From positions 1 to 64,000 of the forward strand of contig CAJOJG010000017.1 in NCBI GenBank assembly GCA_905234655.1: a stretch of DNA of 64,000 bases, given 5' to 3'. Each line of letters begins with the position of its first letter. Within the stretch, counting starts at the first letter, position 1. Below are positions 49,349-58,784 of this stretch, piece after piece. The notes under the pieces are model-generated. The model saw only the letters and a list, made by a program, of their open reading frames with translations, made no database searches and had not been told where the DNA came from. Made by a program: the position numbers and the translations under genes. This stretch comes from an uncultured Bacteroidales bacterium (GTDB lineage: Bacteria > Bacteroidota > Bacteroidia > Bacteroidales > UBA3824).

Positions 49349-51526
49349 ATGAATAAGATGATCACAAAAAAGATAATATTGACGTTGATTGTGGCGGTTA
49401 CATGCACCGCCGCATACGCCCAACGCATGAAATACAAGGACATATACGGCCTAATCGGAATCGAACCCGCCGAACACACGCTCATCAAACTCAACGAGTA
49501 CCAGAGCGCAGACCCCGAGTTCCCCAACACATACGTCCAGACCGCAGTAATAAAGTGGAAATGGCTCCAGGAAGAAGACCCGTTCCTCAACTACAAATAT
49601 GTCCGCCAGCTTATCTACGACACAAGGCTTTACCTCGGCCTCGCCATAAGCAAAATCAAAGCCGACGACAAGGAGGTCAAGACTAACCGCGACTACTACA
49701 CCAACCTCGGCGTTGGAAACCTCAAGACCGTCACACAGGAAGGCGTGCTCGGATACCTCGACAACATCATGTCCACTCTTAACGAGTACGACGAGCATGT
49801 CACCGCCATTATCGACAACTTCAACCTCGCCATCGACAAGTACAACGACTGCACACAGACTTTCAACAAAATCGTCGGCCACTCCAACAACTACAAGAAC
49901 CTTCTTGTGACAAACTCCGACGAGCTCCGCAGCGAAATCAAGAAACTGTCCATGGACTTCGACAGCGTAAAACTATGCTTCGGACTCTTCAGGAACGAAC
50001 TCGCCAACTACCCCATCAAACAATACGACCAAAAACTGGACATAAAGCCCATAGAGACATACAGGCTCGAAGGCCTCACGTCGTCCAACTTCATCCAGCC
50101 GCGAATCCCCGTGTGGGACTACCAAGGATGGTGCAAGGACGCGCTCAAACTCCTCGACGGAAACATCAAGGACATAAAGACAAACACCGAAAAGGCCATC
50201 AAGGACATCCGCGCCCGCGTCGCCAAGCTCCAACGCGCAAACGCCGAGACCGACAGCATACAGAACATAATCCCGTCGAACAAAATCCTCAACCTCACTG
50301 AAAAATACGACTACGAGTCGCTCCTGTCCTCCGCGCTCAGGTACGAAGTCTCAAAGGCAAACCTACAGATTGCCTCCCTGCGCTCCACTAACAACATCGA
50401 CAACCCGGAGTCCTACAACAGCGACTATAACCAAAAGGCGAACTACTACTACGACCTCTACCTCATGGTGCGCACATGCAAGAACAACCTCCGCGCAATG
50501 AACGCCAGGATTAACGACAAGAGCCTTCACCTCCACGAACAGACCATCACGAACCTGTACGGCAACACATCAAAATTCTCCAAGACATACAAAACCGAAC
50601 AGGAAAAGGAAATCGACAAAATCCAGGAGAAGAACTTCGAGCATTTCCGCGCATTCACCGTCGACCAGTACACGCCGATGAACGCCTCATACACATTCAA
50701 GGAAAAGGAAATCAACGCCGCGCCATACGAAATCCCTTTCGACGAAGCCGACCAGGACGAATACACCACGGTATTCTCATGCAAGGACGGCACCGGCAAC
50801 AGGCTTATCGGCGGCTACCGGAAGACCTCAGACGTCGCGTCGACCGCCTTCGTCGCAAAAGGCGACCCCGACGGACAGCTCCTTTGGGCTACCGACATCA
50901 CGATGCCCGCCGGCCAAAACGCAATCATACAACTCGCTCCCTCCAAGACCGAAGGCCTCTACGCACTCGCCACTAACGGCACTAAGAGCAGCGTCATCAA
51001 GCTTGACAAAGAGGGAAAAGTCGTCTCAAAAACAGACCTCACATCGACAATGTACCCCGTGGCGTTCACATTGGACGAAATAGCCGCCACAGTGTCCGTC
51101 GTGTCAAAAGGCGCAAACGGCAACGCCGACACAGACACCTACGACGATGTCGTCCTGGAGACCGTGAGCCTTGGACAGAAGAACCCGGCATTCAGCAAAT
51201 ACTTCAAACTGAAAGGCAAAGTCGCCGACATCATAAAGTCGTCCACCGGCTACGTCATCGTATGCAACTACACCGCGCTTAACGTGAACGGCAAAGAGTT
51301 CACATCTAAATCCGACATTGCCTCCGTGGCCATCAGCGGCGACAACATAACCGCCAACGCCTGCAACTCGAAAGAAGAAATCAGAGCCATCAAAGCCTTC
51401 CAGATTAACGCCGAGACCATTAACATCACCGGCGCATACGACAACCTGAACTCCAAGACATCCTCCGACGAAAAGCCGGCATACCTGCTCCTATCGACAA
51501 GAGGAAAGTTCTTCTACAAAAACTGA
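49349..51526 (+). CDS. Large exported coiled-coil + propeller-like protein
   Basis: This 725-aa protein has signal MITKKIILTLIVAVTCTAAYA. Residues ~30-420 are predicted helical/coiled-coil (e.g. LKLLDGNIKDIKTNTEKAIKDIRARVAKLQRANAE), and residues ~460-720 look like an irregular beta-propeller (TVFSCKDGTGNRLIGGYRKTSD.., QLAPSKTEGLYALATNGTKSSVIKLDKEG). I do not recognise the family. It lies 14 nt after the PorE-like gene, so the two are co-expressed and may interact at the outer membrane. Codon use is the same as the neighbour. Confidence 0.72.
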   Translation: MNKMITKKIILTLIVAVTCTAAYAQRMKYKDIYGLIGIEPAEHTLIKLNEYQSADPEFPNTYVQTAVIKWKWLQEEDPFLNYKYVRQLIYDTRLYLGLAISKIKADDKEVKTNRDYYTNLGVGNLKTVTQEGVLGYLDNIMSTLNEYDEHVTAIIDNFNLAIDKYNDCTQTFNKIVGHSNNYKNLLVTNSDELRSEIKKLSMDFDSVKLCFGLFRNELANYPIKQYDQKLDIKPIETYRLEGLTSSNFIQPRIPVWDYQGWCKDALKLLDGNIKDIKTNTEKAIKDIRARVAKLQRANAETDSIQNIIPSNKILNLTEKYDYESLLSSALRYEVSKANLQIASLRSTNNIDNPESYNSDYNQKANYYYDLYLMVRTCKNNLRAMNARINDKSLHLHEQTITNLYGNTSKFSKTYKTEQEKEIDKIQEKNFEHFRAFTVDQYTPMNASYTFKEKEINAAPYEIPFDEADQDEYTTVFSCKDGTGNRLIGGYRKTSDVASTAFVAKGDPDGQLLWATDITMPAGQNAIIQLAPSKTEGLYALATNGTKSSVIKLDKEGKVVSKTDLTSTMYPVAFTLDEIAATVSVVSKGANGNADTDTYDDVVLETVSLGQKNPAFSKYFKLKGKVADIIKSSTGYVIVCNYTALNVNGKEFTSKSDIASVAISGDNITANACNSKEEIRAIKAFQINAETINITGAYDNLNSKTSSDEKPAYLLLSTRGKFFYKN

Positions 51527-51551
51527 CACAATCCTTTACTTCCATAATGAC

Positions 51552-51596
51552 AATGGCCGTGGACTGCTGCAAGACGCCTCCATGGCCATTTTTTTA
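51552..51596 (+). terminator. Terminator after the PorE-like operon
   Basis: aatggccgtgga pairs with tccatggccatt (11 of 12) and is followed by seven T's, 26 nt past the stop. Confidence 0.8.
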
Positions 51597-51686
51597 GCCC
51601 GAAATCGAAAAAAAACAAAAATGGAGCATTTTTTGTACAAAAAAACATTGTAACTTTACGCACTGAAAGTAAACACGGAAAACGAG

Positions 51687-54600
51687 ATGAAATTAATAGC
51701 GAAAATACTGGCATACACTATATTAGTTCTGACATTAACAATCCAAGCAAAGGCTCAAATCAAGACCGTTGGCGAGCCATACGGCGTGACATACAACACT
51801 ACGGAATATAATGTCAGCGCGCAAAACTGGTGTGCCGTCAAAGACAAGAAAGGCGTGATGTACTTCGGCAACAGCAGCGGCGTGCTGATATTCGACGGAA
51901 CATACTGGAACATCGTGAAAACAAAGAACGCCGCCGCTGTAAAAGCACTCGCCATCGACACAGCCACAAACCGCGTCTACGTCGGCGCAAAATCCGACAT
52001 CGGGTACCTCGAGACTAACTCGAGCGGAGAATACGAGTTCAAGAGCATCATCGAAAAAATCCCCGACGGAAACCGGTATTTTAACGACATAACCAACATA
52101 ATCGTCGACAACGGCGAAGGAATCATATACGAGGCACGCTCCGCGCTGTATATCCTTAAGAACGACACTATCACCGTCATCCCCGCCGAGGGCAACAACT
52201 CGCTCCGTGCATTCAAGACCGGCGGCAAAATCTTCGTCGCCTCCACAAAATCGGGCATAATGACCCTCAAGAATGGCGAAGTCCGCATAGACAAACGGCT
52301 TGCCGACGCCGGATACAACATAACAAGCATGGATCTCTCGGACAACAGGCTCCTGATTATCAACAAGGACTTGGGCATATTCGAGTACCAGAACGACACC
52401 CTCGAAAAAATAGACACCCCACTTCCCGACGACCTCAGGAGGGACATTTTCTGTGCGACGCGCACCCACGACGGACAGTACGCATTCGGCACAATCTCCA
52501 ACGGCGCTGTCATCACCGACAAAGACCTCAAGCCAATCAAAAGGCTCAAGTCGAGCCAGGTAAGCAACATCTACGAGGACGACACACACCTGCTTTGGAT
52601 TTCCACATACACACAGATTATTTCGGTCGACCTTTACTCGCCGTTCTCGTGGTTTCCACACTCACAGACAGGCATTAACGGCACTGTACGCTCCATACTC
52701 CGCACCCGCAACCAGCTCTACCTCGGCGCGAACGCAGTGTTCAACATCAACATCGACTCGCTCCAAAACCCAAAATTCCGCGAACTTAAGAACCGCAGCG
52801 GCAACGGTGCAATATGGAAACTCGACACTATCGGCGGCAAGATTATCGGCGGCGGCGTCATAGGCATGTTCTCCATCGACACTAACAACACCCTCCGCAC
52901 AATCGACGAGAAAGCGCGGCTTATCCGTAACTTCATAATCCCGCGCCGTAACAAAAACATCCTCCTCGCTGACGGCGGCAGCGGAATCTCCATCTACGAA
53001 AACAAGAACAACAAATGGGAATACCGTGGCAGCGCGCAGGGCATGTCCGCAGAAGTGCGTCAGCTCGGCGAAGAACCCGACGGAACGATTATGGCATCGC
53101 TCAGGAACACAGGCGTATTCCGCATCTCCCTCAACGAAAACTTCGACACCGCGACCTTCAAGAGGTACACATCAATGAACGGCCTTCCGTCCGACATCGA
53201 CAACTACGTATTCGACACTGGCAACGACCTTAAGGTATTCACTACCAACGGCATATACCAATATGACAAGGAATCTGACTCCTTCATCGAAGACTCCGCC
53301 ACTAACGCTCATTTCGGCGGCCGCAAGACATTCGACCTGCTCTACAACGACCACCGGGGGAACCTGTGGGCAAAACACGTCGTGACAAACAAGCGCGAAA
53401 AACAGACAAACATCTGGCTGCTTGAACGTTATAAGATAAAGAAGGACACATTTGAACTCTTGAGCGACATATTCCTGCCGTTTAAGAGCCACATTTCGTC
53501 ATTCGGATATATCGGCGACGGATGCTACATCATCGGCGACAATAATGGCTTTGTCCACTACGACGAAAATATAAAGAAAGACATCAGCAAGCCATACAAC
53601 GCGCATATCCGCAAGGTCGAGAATATCTACAACGACTCGCTGATTTATGGCGGGAACACCGACCTCGACGAGATAAAAATCGTCCTGCCCTACGAACACC
53701 ACAGCATCAGAGTAAGGTTCTCCGCGTCCTTCTACGAACACCCCGAGGACATCAAATTCAAGTCGTTCCTCGAGAACAACGACGACGAATGGTCAGACTT
53801 CCGAAGTGAGAACTACAAGGAATACCCCAACCTGCGCCCCGGAAAATACATCCTCCACGTCAAGGCCATCAACTGCTACAACGTCGAAAGCCAGGAGGCG
53901 AGGATTACATTCGAAATCCTCGCGCCGTGGTACTTGACAAAATGGGCGATAATGCTCTACGTACTCCTCTTTGCGCTTGCCATCTGGGGACTTGTCAAGG
54001 CATACACCAAAAAACTCATCCGCGACAAGCAAAAACTCGAGCACATCGTCGAGGAACGCACCGCCGAAATCCGCAAACAGAGCCAGCTCATCATGGAAAA
54101 AAACGAGGAAATCACCGCCAAAAACAAAGAAATCACCGATTCCATAAAATACGCCCAGCGCATACAGACCGCGATGCTTCCGCTCGAAGAAAAAATCAAA
54201 AACGTCCTGCCCGAGCATTTCATCCTCTTCCGCCCCAAAGACATCGTGAGCGGCGACTACTACTGGTTTGCCGAGACCGAAAACAGCATCATCTTCACCG
54301 CCGCCGACTGCACCGGACACGGCGTGCCGGGCGCGTTCATGAGCATGATTGGCTCGCAGATACTCACCGAAATCGTCGCCGACGGCATCACCTCGCCCGA
54401 CGACATCCTCACCAACCAAAACCGCCGCATCCGCAAGGCACTCAAACAAGACACCACCGACAATCAGGACGGCATGGACATGGCACTCTGCACCATCGAC
54501 AAGAAGACCCACCTCGTGGAATATTCCGGCGCAAAAAACCAGCTCGTCGTCATCCAAAACGACGAACTAACAGAATACAAAGCCGACAAGCAGAGCATCG

Positions 54601-54884
54601 GCGGCCAGCAGCTCTACGGCGACGACTTCCAGTACAAGAAGACCGCCATCCAGCCCGACGGCAACACGTGGTTCTACATGTTTTCTGACGGCTACAAGGA
54701 TCAGTTTGGCGGCAAGGACAATTCCAAGTTCCTCATCAAAAACCTACGCAACCTCTTCCTCAAAATCCACAACGAGCCGCCCGAGAAGCAGCGCGAAATC
54801 CTCAACGACACCATCGAGAAGTGGATTAAGGACGGCAACACCGAGCAGACCGACGACATCATAGTCATTGGCTTCAAGTGCTGA
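51687..54884 (+). CDS. Propeller sensor with SpoIIE-type PP2C phosphatase
   Basis: This 1065-aa membrane protein has a signal sequence (MKLIAKILAYTILVLTLTIQAKAQ), a two-component-regulator-type beta-propeller (residues ~30-640), a Y_Y_Y domain (~660-745; SIRVRFSASFYEHPEDIKFKSFLEN), one membrane helix (~750-770), a long coiled coil (~780-825) and a cytosolic SpoIIE phosphatase (~830-1065) with FRPKDIVSGDYYWF, AADCTGHGVPGAFMSM, MFSDGYKDQFGG and DDIIVIGF. This is the hybrid-sensor layout of Bacteroidota polysaccharide sensors, but with a PP2C output in place of kinase and HTH. It would dephosphorylate a Ser/Thr-phosphorylated partner such as an anti-sigma antagonist. No such partner gene is in the window. 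Confidence 0.9.
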   Translation: MKLIAKILAYTILVLTLTIQAKAQIKTVGEPYGVTYNTTEYNVSAQNWCAVKDKKGVMYFGNSSGVLIFDGTYWNIVKTKNAAAVKALAIDTATNRVYVGAKSDIGYLETNSSGEYEFKSIIEKIPDGNRYFNDITNIIVDNGEGIIYEARSALYILKNDTITVIPAEGNNSLRAFKTGGKIFVASTKSGIMTLKNGEVRIDKRLADAGYNITSMDLSDNRLLIINKDLGIFEYQNDTLEKIDTPLPDDLRRDIFCATRTHDGQYAFGTISNGAVITDKDLKPIKRLKSSQVSNIYEDDTHLLWISTYTQIISVDLYSPFSWFPHSQTGINGTVRSILRTRNQLYLGANAVFNINIDSLQNPKFRELKNRSGNGAIWKLDTIGGKIIGGGVIGMFSIDTNNTLRTIDEKARLIRNFIIPRRNKNILLADGGSGISIYENKNNKWEYRGSAQGMSAEVRQLGEEPDGTIMASLRNTGVFRISLNENFDTATFKRYTSMNGLPSDIDNYVFDTGNDLKVFTTNGIYQYDKESDSFIEDSATNAHFGGRKTFDLLYNDHRGNLWAKHVVTNKREKQTNIWLLERYKIKKDTFELLSDIFLPFKSHISSFGYIGDGCYIIGDNNGFVHYDENIKKDISKPYNAHIRKVENIYNDSLIYGGNTDLDEIKIVLPYEHHSIRVRFSASFYEHPEDIKFKSFLENNDDEWSDFRSENYKEYPNLRPGKYILHVKAINCYNVESQEARITFEILAPWYLTKWAIMLYVLLFALAIWGLVKAYTKKLIRDKQKLEHIVEERTAEIRKQSQLIMEKNEEITAKNKEITDSIKYAQRIQTAMLPLEEKIKNVLPEHFILFRPKDIVSGDYYWFAETENSIIFTAADCTGHGVPGAFMSMIGSQILTEIVADGITSPDDILTNQNRRIRKALKQDTTDNQDGMDMALCTIDKKTHLVEYSGAKNQLVVIQNDELTEYKADKQSIGGQQLYGDDFQYKKTAIQPDGNTWFYMFSDGYKDQFGGKDNSKFLIKNLRNLFLKIHNEPPEKQREILNDTIEKWIKDGNTEQTDDIIVIGFKC

Positions 54885-55062
54885 ATTTTGGGATTTCAAT
54901 CCAAAAAGTTTGGATTTTGTTTTGATGGTTCCAAACTACGCAAAGGAAATCCATCAAATCGCTGCCGGAATTTTGATTGGACTACAATTCGATTTATCAG
55001 GCGGCGATCATGGCGCAAGTGGACACGACTGCCCCGCGTATGGCAACTGACCCAAAAAAAAT

Positions 55063-55093
55063 TTTGCAATCCCGCGCCAAACCACTATATTTG
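55063..55093 (+). promoter_or_regulatory. Promoter of the M18 aminopeptidase gene
   Basis: TTTG (55063-55066) and TATATTTG (55086-55093) separated by 19 nt, 26 nt upstream of ATG 55120. The rest of 54885-55062 shows no feature I can support. Confidence 0.8.
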
Positions 55094-55119
55094 CGCAAAC
55101 AAACAAAAATTGCAAAATC

Positions 55120-56433
55120 ATGAACAAAAAACTCGACGAACCACAGGAATTTGCAAACGACCTGATAGACTTCATATCATACAGCCCGAGCACATTCCAC
55201 GTAGTCAGGAACATAAAAGCCGCGCTCTTGCGCAAAGGCTACAAAGAACTGCCCCTCACCGAGCCATGGCAGATAGAAAAAGAAGGCAAATACTTCGCCG
55301 CTCAAAACGACACCACCCTCGCAGTGTTCACCGTCGGAATGGGGCAGCCCGAAAAAGACGGATTCCGCATCATCGCCGCCCACACCGACTCGCCCACAAT
55401 CAAGATAAAGCCATCGCCCGAAATCGTCGTCGCAAACTCATACATAAAACTCAACACCGAAATCTACGGCGGCGCGATATACAACACATGGTTTGACCGG
55501 CCGCTCAGCATCGCAGGGCGCGTCGTCCTCAAATCCAAAAACCCCTTCAAGCCCGAAGTGCGGCAGCTCAACCTCAAACGCCCGCTCTTGCAGATACCCA
55601 ACCTCGCCATCCACTTCAACCGCAAAGTGAACGACGGCGTAAGAATCGACCCGCAAAAAGAGATGACGCCGCTATTGGCCTGCATCAAGTCGCCCCTCGA
55701 AAACCAAAACTACCTCGTGGAAATCATCGCCCGCGAGCTCAACGCATCCCCCGACTCAATCCTCGACTTCGACCTCTCGCTCTACGACACCGAAAAAGGA
55801 TGCCTCATCGGCGCCAACAACGAGTTCATATCCAGCGCGCGCCTCGACAACCTCTCGATGATACACGCCGGCATGGAAGGCCTATTCACAAGCCCCAACA
55901 TCAACGCCACGCAGATGATGGTATGCTTCGACAACGAGGAAGTAGGCAGCCGCACGCGACAAGGCGCAGCGTCCCCGTTCCTCAAAAACGTCCTCGAACG
56001 CATCATCTACTGCCTCGGCGGCGACAAGGAAGAATACATCCGCGCCATCTACAATTCGTTCATGATTTCAGCCGACCCGGCCCACGGACTGCACCCCAAC
56101 TATCCCGAAATGAGCTGCCCGACCAACCGCCCAATCGTCAACAAAGGCCCGGTAATCAAATACAACGCCGACCAACGCTACTGCACCGACGCGGAAAGCG
56201 CGGCGATATTCGCCCACCTCGCCGAAATCGCCAACTCGCCTATCCAGCGGTTCACCAACCGCAGCGACCTCGCGGGCGGCTCAACACTCGGCAGCATCTC
56301 TACGTCGCAGACCGACTTCAAGTGCGTCGATGTAGGCACGCCGATACTCGCAATGCACTCAATCAGAGAGATATGCGGTGTCTACGACCACTTCAACATC
56401 AAAAACATTTTCAAGACATTCTACACAATTTAG
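55120..56433 (+). CDS. M18 family aspartyl-type aminopeptidase
   Basis: This 437-aa cytosolic metalloaminopeptidase of family M18 (ApeB/Ape1-like) releases N-terminal acidic or hydrophobic residues from peptides. Zinc and catalytic blocks are visible: IIAAHTDSPTIKIKP, YGGAIYNTWFDRPLSIAGRV, MMVCFDNEEVGSRTRQGA, MISADPAHGLHPNYPE and DVGTPILAMHSIREICG. Length is normal for the family. It is monocistronic with its own promoter. Confidence 0.93.
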   Translation: MNKKLDEPQEFANDLIDFISYSPSTFHVVRNIKAALLRKGYKELPLTEPWQIEKEGKYFAAQNDTTLAVFTVGMGQPEKDGFRIIAAHTDSPTIKIKPSPEIVVANSYIKLNTEIYGGAIYNTWFDRPLSIAGRVVLKSKNPFKPEVRQLNLKRPLLQIPNLAIHFNRKVNDGVRIDPQKEMTPLLACIKSPLENQNYLVEIIARELNASPDSILDFDLSLYDTEKGCLIGANNEFISSARLDNLSMIHAGMEGLFTSPNINATQMMVCFDNEEVGSRTRQGAASPFLKNVLERIIYCLGGDKEEYIRAIYNSFMISADPAHGLHPNYPEMSCPTNRPIVNKGPVIKYNADQRYCTDAESAAIFAHLAEIANSPIQRFTNRSDLAGGSTLGSISTSQTDFKCVDVGTPILAMHSIREICGVYDHFNIKNIFKTFYTI

Positions 56434-56514
56434 AAAAAAAACGAAAAAAAATTTGCGTATAACCAAAATTTGCGCTAAATTGCGCCGAATAAAAAACACC
56501 CAAAAACGACAAAT

Positions 56515-57585
56515 ATGGAACTTAAGAACAACAGGGTAACTGGCGACAACTTCAACACATTCGTAGAGGCATACGCCTACGACAAGAAATCTGTCATCAC
56601 GCCCGACGCAATCATCATACACTACACCGCAGGCTCAAGCGGCGCCGCCACAGTAAAAATGTTTTCCGCAAAGACCGCGACCACATCGGCGCACTTCGTC
56701 GTAAGCGAAGACGGCTCGATAACACAGATGGTGGACCTTAACAGGAAAGCATACCACGCCGGCACATCGAGCTACAACGGACGCTCAAGCTACAACGGAT
56801 TCTCCATCGGAATCGAAATAAGCAACCCCGGCTACCTCCAGAAAATCGACGGCAAGTACTACACATGGTGGGAAGCCACAAAAGCCAACAAGACCGCAAC
56901 GCCGGCCTCAAAAGTCTACACCGGCAAGCACCGCAACGCCGTGACCACCATGACCTACTGGTACAAGTACACCGACGAGCAGATAGCATCGGTAAAAGCA
57001 CTCTGCAAGTTCCTGTGCTCGAAATTCAAGATAATCGAAATCCTCGGACACGAAGAAATTGCGCCCGGACGCAAGTGCGACCCAGGGCCGGCATTCCCCC
57101 TCGACGCACTGAGGGACGAAATCTTCGCCCAAAACTCGACCGTCAGCATCAGCGACATGTTCAAGAACGCCGTCAGCAAATCTGCGGCATCGTCGCTCGT
57201 AATCGGAAAAGCCACCGTAAAACTCAACTTCCGCCAGCAGCCCTCCACAAACGCGCCACTGAAGTCGAGCCCGATGGCGGCAGGCACGTACATCTACATC
57301 ATCGGCCAGGACTCCACAAAGGAATGGTACAACATCCTCCACGAAATAACCGGCTGGATTGACAAACAGTACATCGAGCAGGACAACACCGACAGCGAGT
57401 ACGACGGCGAACTCACCACAGACAACGCTATGTTGTACAGCGACTGCAAAAAATCGCGCCGCCTCGTCAGCGACCTCAAGAGCGGCACAAAGTTCAACAT
57501 CATCGAGCAGCAGGAGAACATGTTCCGCATAAAGGCCGTCGTGGAAGGCTGGGCATGTGCCAAGTACATCGCGAAAGAAAGCTAA
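56515..57585 (+). CDS. Zinc N-acetylmuramoyl-L-alanine amidase with two SH3-like domains
   Basis: This 356-aa protein has an Amidase_2/PGRP-type domain (residues ~20-205): zinc ligands are the His in AIIIHYTAGSS, the His in ILGHEEIAPGRK and the Cys in RKCDPG, with SAHFVVSEDGSITQMVDL and YHAGTSSYNG between. Two C-terminal SH3-like repeats follow (KLNFRQQPSTNAPLKS, MLYSDCKKSRRLVSDL). It cleaves the amide between N-acetylmuramic acid and the stem peptide. No signal peptide is present, which is odd for a wall enzyme; it looks like a phage-type endolysin or an enzyme exported by another route. No phage genes flank it. Confidence 0.88.
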   Translation: MELKNNRVTGDNFNTFVEAYAYDKKSVITPDAIIIHYTAGSSGAATVKMFSAKTATTSAHFVVSEDGSITQMVDLNRKAYHAGTSSYNGRSSYNGFSIGIEISNPGYLQKIDGKYYTWWEATKANKTATPASKVYTGKHRNAVTTMTYWYKYTDEQIASVKALCKFLCSKFKIIEILGHEEIAPGRKCDPGPAFPLDALRDEIFAQNSTVSISDMFKNAVSKSAASSLVIGKATVKLNFRQQPSTNAPLKSSPMAAGTYIYIIGQDSTKEWYNILHEITGWIDKQYIEQDNTDSEYDGELTTDNAMLYSDCKKSRRLVSDLKSGTKFNIIEQQENMFRIKAVVEGWACAKYIAKES

Positions 57586-57608
57586 AAAGACACATTAACA
57601 ACGATTTG

Positions 57609-57668
57609 ACAAAGCGGCTGACCAGACAAAAGCGATTATTTTTGAATGGCCAGCCACTTTCATTTTTT
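57609..57668 (+). terminator. Terminator after the amidase gene
   Basis: aaagcggctgacca pairs with tggccagccacttt (12 of 14) around a ~30-nt loop and is followed by cattttttt. Confidence 0.7.
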
Positions 57669-57688
57669 TACCACACATACAAACAACT

Positions 57689-58729
57689 TTGAAAATCATC
57701 GACGACATAAAAGGGCGCACAATCTTAGTCGCGCCATTGGACTGGGGACTTGGCCACGCGGCACGGTCTGTGCCAGTCATCAAAAGGCTCAGCCTCAACA
57801 ACAAAATCATCGTCGCATGCGGCCCCGGCGCAGAAAAATTCCTGCGACAAGAACTCCCGTCGACCATAATCATAACCATCGACGACTGGAATATCCACTA
57901 CCCCAAACACCGCATTAACATCTTCACAATCCTCGGCTGGATTCCCGTAGTACTGCGCAACTCGATTAACGAACACCGCCGCATAAAGGAAGCCATACGC
58001 CGGCACGACATCGACTGCATCATATCCGACAACCGCTACGGCCTGTCATTCAGGCACATGGAATGTTACATCATAACCCACCAAGTCTACCCCAAAATGC
58101 CACGCGGACTCTCATGGCTCGAAGACATCGGCGGATGGATGTTCAAGAAATACCTCACGAAATTCCGCAAAGTGCTAATCCCCGACTTTGAGGACGGCGA
58201 AAGCCTGTCAGGGAAACTGGCAGCCGACCGGGCACTTCCGACCGACCGGTTTGTCAGAATCGGGATTTTGTCACGCTTCCATAAATCCAACTCCACCGCC
58301 ACTGCCCCACTCCACGATGTCATGGTCTTGATGTCCGGGCAGGAAAACCAACGCACAGTACTCGAAAACATCCTCATAGCCGCACTCGCCGACTGCGGAA
58401 AAAAGACACTGTTCGTCCGTGGCGTATCCCCCGACCGCCCCACCCTGCCAGACACCTCAAACATCACATTCCACAACATTCTGAGCGGCAACGACTTGCT
58501 AAATGCACTGAACTCATCGTCCACGGTAATATGCCGCGCCGGATACAGCACGCTGTGCGACATCGTGGCACTCGACAAAAAAGCCATCATCATCCCGACG
58601 CCCGGGCAGACCGAACAGGAATACCTCGCAGAAAGGCTTGACGGAAAGTTTGGATTCAGGAGCATATCGCAAAACGCCACACACTTCGCCACCAAAATTC
58701 GCGAATTATTAGACCAAGAACCAAAATAA
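57689..58729 (+). CDS. MurG/GT28-like glycosyltransferase
   Basis: This 346-aa protein starts ILVAPLDWGLGHAARSVPVIK, the glycine-rich acceptor loop of GT28-type enzymes, and ends with the nucleotide-sugar binding region SGNDLLNALNSSSTVICRAGYSTLCDIVALDKKAIIIPTPGQTEQEYLAE. The sugar and acceptor are not known. There is no ATG before the conserved N-terminus, so the start is TTG at 57689 (following acaactt), unusual in this window. Confidence 0.82.
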   Translation: MKIIDDIKGRTILVAPLDWGLGHAARSVPVIKRLSLNNKIIVACGPGAEKFLRQELPSTIIITIDDWNIHYPKHRINIFTILGWIPVVLRNSINEHRRIKEAIRRHDIDCIISDNRYGLSFRHMECYIITHQVYPKMPRGLSWLEDIGGWMFKKYLTKFRKVLIPDFEDGESLSGKLAADRALPTDRFVRIGILSRFHKSNSTATAPLHDVMVLMSGQENQRTVLENILIAALADCGKKTLFVRGVSPDRPTLPDTSNITFHNILSGNDLLNALNSSSTVICRAGYSTLCDIVALDKKAIIIPTPGQTEQEYLAERLDGKFGFRSISQNATHFATKIRELLDQEPK

Positions 58730-58730
58730 A

Positions 58731-58762
58731 TTTGCATCGGTGGAGATAATTGAATACCTTTG
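58731..58762 (+). promoter_or_regulatory. Promoter of purN
   Basis: TTTG (58731-58734) and TACCTTTG (58755-58762) separated by 20 nt. It rules out the ORF-track start at 58740 and supports ATG 58785. Confidence 0.85.
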
Positions 58763-58784
58763 CGGTCAAAAGGATATAAACACG

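Noticed and set aside
53793-54688. Two 250-aa ORFs (minus 53793-54557 and plus 53927-54688)
   Set aside because: Both overlap the SpoIIE phosphatase domain in other frames and are Arg/His-rich or Val/Phe-rich shadow sequence.
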